Source: Glossina fuscipes (Eukaryota > Arthropoda > Insecta > Diptera > Glossinidae). Taken from it: a DNA stretch of 64,000 nt. The DNA lies in the NCBI RefSeq assembly GCF_014805625.2, contig NW_023998564.1, forward strand, positions 1,452,446-1,516,445, written 5' to 3'. Under the pieces are notes generated by a model. It searched no databases, was not told the DNA's origin, and saw nothing but the letters and a program-made list of their open reading frames with translations. The position numbers and the translations under genes were made by a program. This document shows positions 13,569 to 25,273 of this stretch, in pieces (position 1 is the first letter of the stretch; each line of letters opens with the position of its first letter).

Positions 13569-14125
13569 TTATATCCCGTTAGAAGTGTGGCGTCTATCCA
13601 TTTTGCCTAAGCATATGGCCTTTATAAAATGAAGTTTGCTGTCACCGTCGTCAGGAGGCCAAAACGACTCCATTCTTACACCTGCGACAGCCGCCCCTTT
13701 CTGCCCTTCGCGAGTTTCGTGATGGCTGCGATAAGTTAAAATCTTGGGAACAATGAATAAGTAAATTGCCAGATTGGTCTCGCCTTCTCCTGGCAGGAGA
13801 TGGCCAAGACCTAACAAGGAAAAGTCAGAACAGCGATAATGATTATCTCGGTGCCCGATCATGGGGAACGCATATTGTGAATATGCTAAGGTTACCGTGG
13901 AATCCAATGTTCTCGTACAAATGTGCACGTAAAATTGTTAGAGAAGTCCTCTATTCTGGTCTTATGTCGAAGTCTGTGCCGCACGGAGATTTCATCTCCG
14001 CATCTCCCATTTCGTGTTTTATCATTACACGTAAATCATATATAAACAAGCAAAATCGACGGAAACAGCCGAAGAATATTCCTTGTTCAGATAGAGTGTG
14101 CTTAAGAAAAAATTTAGCTCCTTGA
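13569..14125. other. Two overlapping 119-codon open frames on opposite strands, unidentified
   Basis: An open frame of 119 codons runs on the minus strand (13569-13928) and another of the same length on the plus strand (13766-14125), overlapping by about 160 bp. The block is more GC-rich than its flanks. Neither translation matches a family I recognise, and neither shows a convincing Kozak context or splice signals. Being open on both strands is what raised composition alone can produce, so this may be a decayed mobile-element fragment and not a gene. Confidence 0.2.
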
Positions 14126-14660
14126 AGACTTAGCTGCCAGGACTGGTGCAGGTGCAGGCTAATGCCGAAGTTTTGTATCAGCTTTTCCGACTGTGAAAGT
14201 TTTACCAAAAACATGACTTGATTTGATTTAATCGCCGTTGCAATCGTACGTAGGCCCCCCTAGAACTTAGCCTTTTCATTAGATAATTTATCACAATGCT
14301 GCTTGCAAAATCCTTTCACTTTTTTGTGTTTCTCGTTTCCGTTTCTTACTGAAAAAAGAGTGTTACAGAATATATTAAATCAATTTGGGTTTTTTTTTAA
14401 CTATTCGTTAGCGGCAAATATAAGCTTCCTCCTCTTTTATTCCGCAAATCAACAACCGAAAATTCGCTGAGATGTGTAAGAACGGCCCAATGTGAACACA
14501 AGCTTCTTTGAGCTTTAATAAAGTTAAGGTTAATTTTGGTATATAATTATGATTTATTTATTTTATTATTTCGTCGTATTTCAAATTAAACCATAATTGA
14601 TTTATGTCTCCGTAACTCTGCATGTCCGGCACGTTTTTTTTTTTAAATTCTTAATTGAAT
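14126..14660. other. AT-rich stretch; possible 3' flank of the adjacent retrotransposon relic
   Basis: No ORF of interest. The TTTATTTATTTTATTATTT tract at about 14552-14572 could be the 3' tail of the minus-strand retrotransposon relic that starts just above it, but no target-site duplication was found. Confidence 0.3.
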
Positions 14661-14667
14661 TTGGATA

Positions 14668-16440
14668 CTACTTGTCCGCCACGAAAGATAGAACAGCTTG
14701 GGGTAAATTTCGTAGGGTAAGAAGTAATGTAGTACATGAGTATAAAGTGAGGAAGAGAGTATGTTCATAATTAGGCTGCAAACGCTTTAATACATGATGA
14801 CACGATTTAAAAAGAGGAAAGATTGCAAAGTTAACTGTAAGAAAACAAAATGTCAAGAGTGCTGCGATCGCATCCAGTTTGCAAAGGATAGAAGTGGCAA
14901 TATTCGAACACACAAATACAAGACGATCTGAAGATTGCAATACTCTATTCACTGTGTTTATTTTGAGTGAATGATCATTACATCTCGTGTGATGAAACGT
15001 CAGCCTGCTAATAAGACAAATAAAGTCACGTCTCAGCCCGCAATTGATACACCAACGACCTTTATTTATTTGTGAAAATAAACAGTATAAGCCAGATGAA
15101 GGCATTTCCATTAAATTCTGCATAATTTCAAAAGCCCCTTATCTGAAATGTCCGATAAGAGCGAACAGGGGTATTCTAATTTTGGGCCGACTAATTAGAG
15201 ATACAGTTTAATCACACAAAAAGGATCGGACTTCCATGAAATACCACAAATGGATTTCAGTACATTAATGGGTTGAAAACATTGTTTGGCAATTTTGTCA
15301 GTGTGAGCAGCAGGATAAAGTTTCAAGTATAGAACAAAGCCTAAAATATCGAACGTTTTAATAAACGGAATAGTAAAACCATGTATGAGACGACGAGTAA
15401 CCGTAGTGTCTCTCCTTTTTTTGAAAAGATCATGCACATGGTCTTATTAATTGAAAGCATGGGCTGGAGTGACTGAAGACGAGAGAAAATAGTGTCGAGG
15501 GCAGATTGTAAATTGCGCTTACGCAAGTCTGGATCAGGGTTGGAACTAAAATGACAAGATCGTCAGCATAGCCCAAAATAGAGATGTGCTCAGGAAAGAA
15601 ACTAAAAATTTGGTAAATGTATAAATTAAAACAAGGAGGACTCAATATACAGCTCTTAGGAGCACCTGTGAAGATCTCCTTATACAACAACGTTATCGTT
15701 GTTAATTAATATTTTCTTATAGAGAAAGAGATCATATAATAGTAAATTACAGAATTTGGCATCGAGACTCAAAGAGAGTAGAATAGAATTTAAAACGTTA
15801 ATATTGACCGAATCAAGCGCTGAAGTCGTGTCCAGAAAGCATGCAGTGAGAACGTATTTCTTAGCAAAGGCTGTGTTAATTACTGACTAGAAAGTCACAA
15901 TGTTATCTTGGGCAGATCCGGAACATCTAAAATCAAACTGAAAGTTGCTGAGGATAAACTTAGGTTCGAGATACTATTCTAAATATGAATATAAGACTTT
16001 CTCGAAAATTTTTCTAAGCGTGCAAACTAAGGTAATACATCTGTAGGAATTAAGATTAATTGGCAGGCCTCTCTTTTTTCTTACGATGAATATTTGGAAG
16101 TCGCATCAGTAAGAGGGTATATAACCGGTAATTCGAATGTTGTTAAGTTCCTTGAGTAGAATTAATCTGTCTTCGATGGTCAACATCTTGAGATGATTAT
16201 TACGAATGCCGTCTAACCCTGGAGATGAATTTTTTGAGAAACTATTCGCTTTATCGGGTTCAGAGAGAGATAAAGAAAAAATTATCACGTTCCTCACCAA
16301 GTGATACACAGAGGCATTCTCCTTAAGAGAATGCCCACATAAAAAGACGCTGATTAAAAATTTGTTGACTGTGAATTAAAAAAAGGGCATCTAAAATATC
16401 TTTTTGTTTCTTGCAAACATTATGACAAACGAGTATCCTC
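14668..16440 (-). pseudogene. Decayed non-LTR retrotransposon reverse transcriptase ORF (I/R1-like group)
   Basis: Read on the minus strand, pieces of a non-LTR reverse transcriptase appear in the right order across several frames. An SSPGLDGIRNNHLKML-like block and an ITGYIPSYWKD block lie at about 16106-16250. Then come a LNSYRCITLV block, an IFEKVLYSYLE block, and a motif-A-like FLDTTSALDSVN. A motif-B-like GAPKSCILSPPCFNLY is followed by the catalytic GYADDLV at about 15550-15680. The C-terminal part (14668-15123) reads GLRRDFICLISRLTFHHTR followed by a VFVCSN block, as in the region after the RT of I/R1-type elements. Frameshifts and stops make it inactive. RNase H is not identifiable. 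The clade assignment within the I/R1/Jockey group is inference. Confidence 0.75.
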
Positions 16441-16625
16441 CCATCCTTTGGTGGTGAACAGACTAACGCTACCTTTCGTTGCTATTCTTTATCCGTTGAA
16501 ATATGAAGGCAATAGTCACTTTTAAAAATATCGGGATATCGGACACGGACGCCACATCGTTCGGATTTGACGTCGTGAGGGAAAAAATATAAACTGACCA
16601 CTTTACTTTTATTAAACTATTGTAA

Positions 16626-16690
16626 AAGCTTCATCAAGCTTGGGAAGCTTAATGTAGTAGTAGGTAAGCTCGATTAAGCTTCGCAAACTT
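16626..16690. repeat. Cluster of AAGCTT motifs
   Basis: Four AAGCTT hexamers and one AAGCTC variant occur within about 60 bp, spaced irregularly by 10-30 bp. This is a short degenerate repeat, and its function is unknown. Confidence 0.4.
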
Positions 16691-17525
16691 TATGAATCTT
16701 GTAAATTATGCAAATTCATTTATGCAAACATAGATAAAGAAAATCAATGAAAGAAGATGAATGAAAAAGAAAGAATTTCCGATCGTTTCCGGTGAATGTT
16801 TTATTATCCATCATTAAGAGCAAGATGGTGTGAAGATCTATTGCATGTTCTTCAAGTTATTTCAAACGATATAAAATTATAGTGACATATGATATACCTG
16901 TAAAGGCAACAAAGATTCAATTGGAAAGTGTTTGCACTCCAGCGGTTCTGCTCAGGTTCCTTTGCTTGATACTTCTTGGTTCTGGGAGCTAAGACGCACA
17001 GAAAATACAAAGAAAAAAGATTTCACTTGATCGATATGGTCCTAGAGGTACATGAGTATAACTCAAATTAGGCATAGGGACCAAGCTAACCAAGCAATAA
17101 CAAAGATAAACTAAACCCAAGTAAACCTTGTTAATTTTTATACGGTAAATGTACATAAATTATAACTCCAAACGCATACGTATTCTATTTCATTTATATA
17201 TTAGAAGATTTTTTCATAACCATGAGCGAATTCTTGACCCACTTTGAGCCGATGGTTAGTACTCATTATAGTATTCCGCACGACACTTGATGAATTTATA
17301 TGGCTTGAACTTAATGCGCAACTACCCTATTAAACATAAGATTATCTGGCATTAGGGTTTTTATATAAGAAACATACTCTATAATAATAGTCCAAATCGT
17401 AAAGAGTAAGATAGTACTTTTTGTTAAGTTATTATCACATCGCTCATTGTCCGATCCGACATTGTTGAAAGACACATAATTTCAAACGACACGTGCCAAA
17501 ATTTCATGACATTTTGACAATTAAT
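16691..17525. other. AT-rich stretch, nothing recognised
   Basis: No element ends, RNA gene or coding resemblance are visible. The sequence is ordinary AT-rich DNA up to the mariner relic. Confidence 0.45.
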
Positions 17526-17529
17526 TACA

Positions 17530-17765
17530 AGATGCATCGGTTTAGTGACATACTTTTTTCGGTTGCTTTGGATGGCTTTCGCCTGTTGCAGTCCACTGCG
17601 TTGACTGTCGATTTGCCTCTGGAGCGTAATAATAAATCCACGTTGCAACCATTTTCACAGCGTTTATTTTGCTTTAAACGCGCCAAATAGTGCTCTGAAT
17701 CGTCAGCACCGTTTTGTCAAAAGTGAGCAAAGGCGGCGCCCATTTTGGGCAGAGCTTTCCCACGG
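17530..17765 (-). pseudogene. Mariner transposase fragment (central region)
   Basis: The minus strand from about 17755 downwards translates to KLCPKWAPPLLTFDKT, then a stop, and then TWIYYYAPEANRQSTQW followed by TATGESHPKQPKKV. This is the mariner transposase central block that surrounds the conserved 'ETWI-HYYTPE' segment just before the catalytic core. The fragment has an internal stop and a deletion before TWI. Neither the D34D part nor inverted repeats are present. It is one of at least three mariner remnants in the window and belongs to a different subfamily from the 52-kb copy (inference from the sequence differences). Confidence 0.7.
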
Positions 17766-18540
17766 TAAGCTGATGAGCGCAGTAAATACACTGCCTTCTG
17801 ATATATTTAAAGTGTTAATTATCAACTCTCACTTTTCGGTTTTCCAAAACGGTTTTGTCCCTTTTCCTATGTTTTCTGGAATGAGTTAGGAATTTAGGTG
17901 ACTAGGTGTTCGTATGAGTGCATGTAAAATTAGCAAATCAACCACAAGTTTATTTTTTTGATACGGTAGAGTCGCCACAACATCGCTTGAGCCAGCGGAA
18001 ATTGTAAAAGTATTTTTAATGGCCGATCATGGCCGACGGAAGTCCAAAACTCTCAATAAGTTTGAGGATTGGCGTAATGCGGGCTGTGCTGTACAGGGCA
18101 AGCGTGCTGCAGAGATAAAAGAGATTTGTCCACTAAATAGGTTCTTCACCAAGGCTACACGGTTTTTTCACCGCTTTTACAGCATCGTCCTGGCGTTGCC
18201 TATAGGCCACACAACACACTACCAAGACTCGTCGTTTTTCAACCGTACTGTCTGCCTTTGAAACAACCTACGAACAGTGGTCTCCATTTTTAAATCGAGC
18301 GTTCACAAGTACTCTTTCTCCGCCCCTCTCTTCTTATAACTTTTCCTGATCACCATCAAATTCATTACCCTAAAAGGAATTTTTTCCCTTAGCTTATTTA
18401 AAAATTCTTTATTAACAAGAGAAGCCCTTTCCCTTTGCGCGAAAATTGAACTTTTTCATGCAAATTGTTCTCTAGATATATAGGTTAAGTGCATGCGAGA
18501 TTTCTTATTTTTTGTTTTATTCGAAATTTGTACCAAATGT
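17766..18540. other. No recognised element
   Basis: An open frame at 18019-18261 (+, 80 codons) has mixed composition but no family resemblance. Its start (ATGGCCGATCATGG) lies in a plausible Kozak context, yet I see no supporting exon structure or homologous motif. Confidence 0.25.
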
Positions 18541-18544
18541 TTTG

Positions 18545-18665
18545 GTTGTAACTATAGGAACGCACAAGGGACCACAATTAACAATTCAGCTGGTGGTGGC
18601 GGGTTCAAATTTGAAGTGCGATAAGGTTTCCAATATAGGCGAGCATTAGGTCTAAGTTAACCGGC
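18545..18665 (+). repeat. SINE relic (tRNA-derived, B-box half)
   Basis: Contains GGGTTCAAATTTGAAGTGCG followed by a GATAAGGTTTCCAATA block and GCATTAGG. This is the same order as the SINE copy at 26.4 kb (GTTCAAATCTCAAGTGCGG, TTTTCAATAAAGCC, CATTAGGCA). The A-box half is not recognisable. Confidence 0.55.
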
Positions 18666-18984
18666 AGCGTTTAAATCCTTACATTGTAAATTAATTTAAT
18701 ATTTACGAAATACATGGATAATATATAGATAAATAAAAATAACGAGTATGAAAGTCATATTCCATGGGGGCCGAATCTCGCATGCCCACCACCATGCTTT
18801 TCGCATTCTACTCTCTAAGTTTTTTTATTTGATGCCAATATCGCTGATATTATTAAAAAAAATTAATCGCGGTTTCTACCTATTTATTTTAGAATTGATT
18901 GGAAATTTGGAAATTTTCGGCTTTCCCACTTTTACAATTTCCGAGTAACAGGCAAAAGCCCACAAACTTGCGTCAAGCAAAATG

Positions 18985-19275
18985 GAGTTGGAATTTATGC
19001 TCCACTACGGGTTTCTGCCTTGATCAATTTGGTCCATTTTCAATACCAACGTGCGTGCAAAATCTTCCAATCTTTCCACCAAATCTGAATTCGATACCTT
19101 CATTTTTTTGACCAGGAGAATGCCAACAACAAAAACCAAAAGGGCGAACAGATGTGACTTAATCAATTCAGTATTTAACGCTGCTCAAGGGTATTCGCAG
19201 CTTCCTTTTGCGTGTTACATACATTAAGAAAAAAAAAAAAACAAAATGAGTCTACCCGCGTCCTTCAGTGGGTAT
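18985..19275 (+). repeat. Dispersed repeat, family A
   Basis: Shares a long stretch with 56.48-56.64 kb: TCAATTTGGTCCATTTTCAA, a TACCAACGTGCGTGCAAAA block, CTTCCAA, TTTCCACCAAATCTGAA and GACCAGGAGAAT. It ends in a TACCCGCG...GTGGGTATAA pattern. No coding capacity. Probably a decayed non-autonomous element. Confidence 0.55.
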
Positions 19276-19503
19276 AAAAAAGATAAAAAGAAGAATATTA
19301 CACCGATTACCCTTAGATTAGAGGCGTACTGCGAGAATGGATCGCCATTTCCTAATACTTTACACAAACACCTTATTTATACTTGACTATACGCTTACCA
19401 AACCTTCTTCGAATGTTATTATTCTATTCTATTGCCTTCCCTTCCATCTTAAAAGAGTTGGGAAAAGTGAGCTCTTTTTAAGCTGTTATTGAACGGTCCG
19501 TCG

Positions 19504-20330
19504 TCAATTATTTATTTAGTTTAGTTTATTTATTGAGGCTTATGTAAACATCGATGCCATTAAGGCCTACTAAAATAGATTACAATGCAAAGGTGTAAAA
19601 ATGAAGTACAATAATACAAAATGTTCTTAAGCAATCTAAACGAAACGAAAATGGAAGGTAAAGATGGAAAAACAAGGGAAAAAGAAGTCAACTAGGCTAG
19701 TAGTAAAGTAAATAGCATACATCACACACCCATACTTTTGTCCCAATACTAACTAACTAACTAATCGCATTATTAGCAGCGAAGATTATGTTTATAAGTC
19801 AGATAAGAGCACCTAATTTGTTTTAGCTCCCCAGGCAGAGCATTATAAGCTCATAAGACTCTCGACTCTGAATTGGAAAAAAAGAAAACGTTTTTAGGTT
19901 GTTAACGTGCTTTCTTTCTGTCAACTAAAAACGAAAAAGTTGGCAGGCCAAGAAATTTTGCAGAACTGCGTAACTTTATGTAAAAAATAAGAGAACGAGT
20001 TGATTCTTTTATATAAAATTTTAAGCCTGTGACTATGATTTTGATAGATGGGCGAACGGTAAATCCGTCTGATCATATCCGTTCTGATCAAACCTTACGA
20101 CGTCCTTCAAGTGTAAATGTCTACGCCTTATATTACATTTATATAATATAATATTTATATTTGGTAAATCTTGTATAACCTGTGTGTGACGTATACAGAG
20201 GTAGTTACTGATCGCCAAAGTGGCTGAAGGGTGTTGAGAGAAAGACCGTCTGAGAGAGGTAGAGAGACAGGGAGAGAGGGAGAGGGAGAGATTGAACATA
20301 TATAAGCACAGAAGAAAAACGGGCAAAGTT
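19504..20330 (-). pseudogene. 3' end of a CR1-like non-LTR retrotransposon (relic)
   Basis: Minus-strand translation around 20070-20130 reads NIRRRHLHLKDVVRFDQNGY followed by LPFAHLSKS. Around 19770-19850 it reads YNALPGELKQIR followed by TYKHNLRC and a stop. This is the usual C-terminus of CR1/L2-type ORF2 proteins, in which an R/K-rich block precedes a 'FN.LP..I+' block close to the stop. Downstream the relic ends in a TATTTAGTTTAGTTTATTTA tract near 19510-19533, much like the tail of the 41.8-kb element. Frameshifts separate the pieces. The thumb-domain relic at 22.2-22.43 kb may be the upstream part of the same element. Confidence 0.55.
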
Positions 20331-20814
20331 AACTATGAGCAATGAAAGAGTACAGCTAAGAAAGGTCAGCCAATGTCATTGGGCATTAACAGCCGCGTTG
20401 TGATTAACGTCACAGGGGCATTATACACCATAAGACATTTTTTTCTGTATGGTTTTCGAAATTTAACAACTCTGTTGTATCCTGTGTGCACTTAGTTGAC
20501 CAAAAAAGATTCGACGATATAATGAAACTGATATCGCAGCGTTTTTCGACGATTATTCTTTCGGAATACCAAAACAGATACAATGTCCAAGCAACTATGA
20601 TAAGGACAAATATTGTTTCCTTTTGCGACCAATGACCGACCAATGCCAGCGTATATCTCAGAGTTACAATTATGGGCCCACAGCCAAAAAGTTTTTCAAT
20701 ACGTCAAAGGTGATCCAATCGATTAAAACGGAGAAAACAGAGCGGAGTTAAAATGAGCACAGTTGGCAGTTGCAGCAGCGACAAGTAAAATAATTATTGT
20801 AAGAAACCTTATAA

Positions 20815-21060
20815 AGTGGAAAAATAGAAACCCATCATTTTTTCGGTAGATGGCTGCAGTGATCGATATCCCGCAAAAAATTGAACAAACAATCTCAGAT
20901 TTATGCGCTTTAAAAGTGTGACATTTTGCAATTTAAAAGGTCTTTTGCTGTTTTTTGTTTCGTTCATTCAGTTGTGAATTACAGGGTGTTAAAAACGGAA
21001 GCCAAGAAATGCAAGAAAAACGTGGCAAGCATTGCCGCCGTTCACTGCGCTTTGACCTAT
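20815..21060 (+). mobile_element. 5' end fragment of a mariner element
   Basis: The sequence GGTAGATGGCTGCAGTGATC at 20847-20866 and the words around it (GTGGAAAAATAGAAACCCAT before it, CAATCTCAGATTTATGCG after it) align with the 5' non-coding end of the mariner at 51880-51973 (GGTAGATGGCTGCACTGATA, preceded by GGGGAAAAAGAAATCCAT). The transposase is not recognisable downstream and the 3' end is missing. It sits inside the gap between two CR1-like pieces. Confidence 0.6.
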
Positions 21061-21104
21061 ATCTAACAAGCAGAAGAACTTCAGAATGAACCGCATTCTC
21101 TTAT

Positions 21105-21365
21105 AGCGATTGTTTGAGAATAATATTTTTAAAATTGTGCGTCTGCCTGTCTGCTTGTGTGTATGTCATTCCTTCCGTTCGATGCATCTCTACTCTTGTA
21201 TTAATTCTACGGTTGGTAACTTTTGACATATTTCCACGAAATTGTTTTTGTCCAAGGACAGACGCTATTGAAAAGGGTTCGACTCGAACGACTTTTTCGA
21301 GCACCTCCCACATAACGCTTTATTTTGCAAAGTCTTTATATGAATAATCATAGGGAAGTGTAGGG
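21105..21365 (+). repeat. Dispersed repeat, family B (plus orientation)
   Basis: Family-B word order on the plus strand: GTGCGTCTGCCTGTCTGC, then TTTTGACATATTTCCACGAA, then TTTGTCCAAGGACAGACGCT and ATTGAAAAGGGTTCG, then CACATAACGCTTTATTTTGC, ending AAGTGTAGGGTTAAATAT. It follows the mariner fragment directly. Confidence 0.6.
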
Positions 21366-22195
21366 TTAAATATACAGAAATGATATGGTCTTAAGTGGTA
21401 AGTTGCGTTGAATACTGTTATGGTTATTCTTAGAAGCTTATTTTTCGCGCAACCACTCTAATTCTAACGTATTACTTTAAGGTAATTTTTTATGAAATTA
21501 AATTAAAAACTTTTGAAAATTTCGCGACAAAAATGGCTGAGTGTTGGAAATTAATGTATAAAATTGGAATAGGACGAGGCATTTTGTATAACTAAAAGTC
21601 AAGTATTCAATACTTTATGACGAAAGTAGTTGAAGAATAATAAAATTGTTAATAAGAAAACTGAATTTGGCAAACTTAGATTGCATCAGTTCTCATTTTC
21701 GGCCCGCTCCTATATAAGAGGAACAATGCACCAATTTTGCATTTTCTTATAAAAATAAATGAAGAATCCCGTTGATAAAGCCAGGAAGAAAGATCGACTA
21801 CTGTTTAATATTCACCGTAAGCTTGTTGCTAAATAGACTAAATAGAAATATTAGCTTTTATAAATTTTCACAGGTAATCGTGCTTAAATTCACTAATATC
21901 TATTAAAGCTTATTATTATTTATTAGTTACAAAGTGCATTTCAATCAATATAAGTATCATATAGTGAAACATTGCCGACATAATAAATTTATCCGTGAAC
22001 ATAAAAGTTGAAAAACCGCTAAACTTGAAAGCACCAGGGTTGGACTGATTCTCAAACGGACCTTGCATTATAGTATGTTCAATTGTTTAACAATTTTGGA
22101 CTTTCGCTAAAGTCGATCAAGTTGTAAATCTCATTATATTGTGTTCACAACGTAGGGACAAAGTCGTTGTTACCACAGTTTGTTCTGTAATAATT
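21366..22195. other. AT-rich stretch, nothing recognised
   Basis: No gene or element is recognised between the family-B repeat and the CR1-like thumb-domain relic. Confidence 0.4.
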
Positions 22196-22197
22196 TG

Positions 22198-22435
22198 TTA
22201 TAAATATTCGGACATACCTAGACATTCACAGTGGAACATATATAAGTATAAGTATATTTTAGATAACAAGTACCCGGAATCAGATAAGCCAGTCAGCAGT
22301 TTGTAAACACATGATACATCAAGCATAACTCGTCGTTTTTCAAGAATGGGCAACTCTATAAGCGCTAAATGATTTCTGTATAGTGGAAGGCGAAGGACAC
22401 GATTCCAGTGCAAGCAACTCATAATATCTTCACCT
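22198..22435 (-). pseudogene. CR1-like reverse transcriptase fragment (thumb region)
   Basis: Minus-strand translation LHWNRVLRLPLYRNHLALIE followed by LPILEKRRVMLDVSCVYKLL aligns with the CR1-like ORF2 at 42.3-42.5 kb (LGWDPIASLPPYENRLLLLS followed by LPSLEKRRFVLGVSFLIKVI). This is the segment after the palm domain. The two are clearly different subfamilies. Upstream RT motifs are absent. Orientation and order agree with the C-terminal relic at 19.5-20.3 kb belonging to the same insertion. Confidence 0.65.
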
Positions 22436-22479
22436 TTACTCATCTTTCTTTCACATTTAACCATTAATATAGCCATGAA

Positions 22480-24300
22480 CTTATGCGCTAGATTTTAGTT
22501 TTTTGTATCAAGTTTATCAAGTTAATGCTTGTGGTGAATGAACTTGCCTACCTTTATTCTGAATTTTAGGCAATCGTTCGTGTATGCGCCGCAAAATTAC
22601 TAAAGCGAAAAATCGGATGAGAAAATTTAACTCTTTGATAGCGAACATAAAAATGGTTCGTTCATAGTTTAAAAAAAAAAGTAAAATAAGCAAAAGTGTT
22701 AAACCTTAGAGCACAAAAACTGTTAGTTCACTGGGATCAATTTGGCAGAGAAATTTAAACTGGGGCTCAACCACCAATGCTAAATTAAACTAAGTTACTT
22801 AAGTTATAAGCTGTTATCGTCACACTTGTAATATAATTAAAACTATTCTCAAATTTTATTCGTGGTCATTTCTTTCTACGTTACTTACTTGATTATTTAT
22901 TTCATTCTCACTTTCATTACCTATTTGTAACAGTTGATTGTACAGTTTCCTGACTCAAAGTGTTACTCTCCTGGAAGGGGGGATGATGAGAAAGGCAGAT
23001 GGATTGCCGAACACGGCTAAATCTATATTTTTACGTTCTGTGATCTTATAAAGGAAATAAGATTACTTACACTGATGAAGGCTGAGGTTTGCTATTCAGC
23101 TGTTCAGGAAAACAAAGTTTTAGTTATCAACTCCTGCAAGCCTGCTCGGACAGGTTTTACGCTGTTTTTAGGTTAGGTGCGCTATTGGGAGAAAGAATTA
23201 ATCATCGATAGATGAAGGAAAATTTATGGTTATATCGAAAAAATCTTCAATTTTTACTCTTAATAGTTTTTATATATATGATTTATTCAATTTTCTCCCA
23301 ACCATTTGTCCCGCTGACTTGAACACATCCAGTAACAAAATTACGAAAGAAGTTCAATCCGCACTACGTTGATGTTTACAAAACCATAAAAATTTTTATT
23401 TTTCTTCAAGTTAAATTAATTAAAGAAAATCCGAATTTTTTGCTTTGGTTTTTCTAACTGAAAGTGCTTAGACGAGCAAACGAGCAACGACAAAAATAAT
23501 AAGCGTTTGCGCAGACGTAGCAATTATTGTGAATGTTAGCGGAGACAGCGCTATGATGGTAGAAATGTTAAAATATAACAACAAAAAGAACTTAAACATA
23601 AAGGTACAAATACAGGTGTATAACGCGTGTCGCATAGTAGTAAGTTTCGTAGGGTAATTTGTTGAGATGATTTACAAGCAAATTATAAAACTTTCGCGTA
23701 TGTAGATAATATTTGTGTGTGCATGTGCGTGTGTTTTTTTTTCTTTACTTGGTAGAATTGTAAAGGAAAACTATAAAAATAATAATACGAGTATTGTGAA
23801 AAAAACTAATAATGAAAGGTGGAAAAATTAAATAATAATAATAATAAAAAGACAAAAACGAAAAAAAAAATTTAATAAAGCGAATTTATTATAAACTCAA
23901 ATGAAAAGCTTTGCATTCAATTGCTGTTGTTATTGTCGTTGCCGTTATGAACACAACTAATGAGAAAACTTTTATTTGAGTCGAACTCTAAACATATTAT
24001 CGATAAAAAGCTTTTTACTTTTTGTATGGTACAATTTAAGTGAAAGATTTTTATGCATGTATATGTGAGCAAGCGATGAATGAATGAATAAGTGAGTAAG
24101 TAAGACAAATAGGGATTGCATGTTATGCGCCATCAAGAGTTTATGAATAACGTTCAGATGTAAGGGATATGGAGGGAGGAAGAAGCCAATCAGTCAACTA
24201 GCAGCAAGCTATAGCGTGTTAGGTTGCTAATGTTGTATCTTGGGTGGGTTGTGTGAATTGTTTGGCATGTTTGGCTAGTGAATGCACACTCAATTAAGTG
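22480..24300. other. AT-rich stretch, nothing recognised
   Basis: No coding or element resemblance. Low-complexity AAT repeats occur at about 23830-23850 and GAAT/AAGT-type tetranucleotides at 24075-24105. A GC-richer patch at 22970-23170 has no identified content. Confidence 0.45.
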
Positions 24301-24324
24301 AACTGGTGCAGCTTGGGGTACCAT

Positions 24325-24375
24325 ATACACCAGTCGTTCAACGAGTGTGACCGCGTACAATAGTGTCTAAGATTT
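24325..24375 (+). promoter_or_regulatory. Possible transcription start region
   Basis: The segment ACACCAGTCGTTCAACGAGT at 24328-24347 resembles arthropod initiator sites (core near CAGTCG) and is followed by a GC-richer GTGTGACCGCGTACA. It lies about 1.1 kb upstream of a candidate coding exon on the same strand. No TATA box stands out at the right distance. This is pattern resemblance only. Confidence 0.2.
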
Positions 24376-24635
24376 CACGGCGGACTAAAAAAAAAATAAC
24401 AAGAAAAAAGAATCGTTTTGATTTTTCTACTTAATTCCACTTAAGAGTTTCACTCTCTAGCTACGTACGTTAATGCTGTTGATTCTGTGAATTGGTAACA
24501 TTTTCTTGAATAAAATTTCTATTTAACGAAACACTATCAATAAAATTTTTATTAAAAATCTTTTTAGTAAAGAAATTAGTTTTTGCTTTGCAAAAAATCT
24601 ATATAAAAAAAAGTAAATAAATAAATAGTGGATTT

Positions 24636-24890
24636 GTGCGTTTGTGTGTGTGTGGGTGTGTGTGTGTGGGTGTGTGTGTGTGTCTGTAAGTCTATTTGTT
24701 TTTAAATAAAAAAGAATTCAATAGAATTGTATACAATATGTACATGTCGCATAGAATCGCATGAATATGTAGGTATATGTGCTCATGTTTACATATATAT
24801 ACATATACACGTGTTTGTGTGTGTGTGTGTTTGCATGTATGTATGTATGTATGTCTATATCTACGTATATATATATAAAGTTATGACAAT
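24636..24890. repeat. Compound microsatellite: (GT)n, then TG/ATGT/TA
   Basis: A GT-rich array at about 24638-24684 with GGGT interruptions is followed, at 24813-24880, by a (GT)n, (ATGT)n and (TA)n compound repeat. An 'ORF' across it (MYVCMYVYIYVYIY-type translation) is a repeat artefact. Confidence 0.8.
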
Positions 24891-25273
24891 TTCAATTCTG
24901 CGTCTTTATTTTTCTTTTTTTTTCTGTTTAGTTTTTGTATAAAAAGGTTTTAATATAAAAGAGGTATATATTAAGATCGCTAACAAAAAAAAACAAAAAG
25001 TATAAAGTAGCTATAAAAGCTTCCAAAAAAAAAAAATGCTACAGACGGCCTCACCATTATTGCCATATGTTAACCAATTCCGCGATTAAGAAAAGATCAA
25101 CACAAACGTCGAGTACATATATATATTTTTTTTATGTTCTTTCTACTATATCTAAATAAATTTCATTGTTTTAAATATTTTTCGCGTTTTGTGATTCATT
25201 TCTCATTTTAACATCAAGTGGTTTCTTAAAGAGGTGTTTGCGTCTAATGCCAATAAAAACAAATTTTTAACAT

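Noticed and set aside
24727..24942. 71-codon plus-strand frame over the GT/ATGT repeat
   Set aside because: Simple-sequence translation without coding character.
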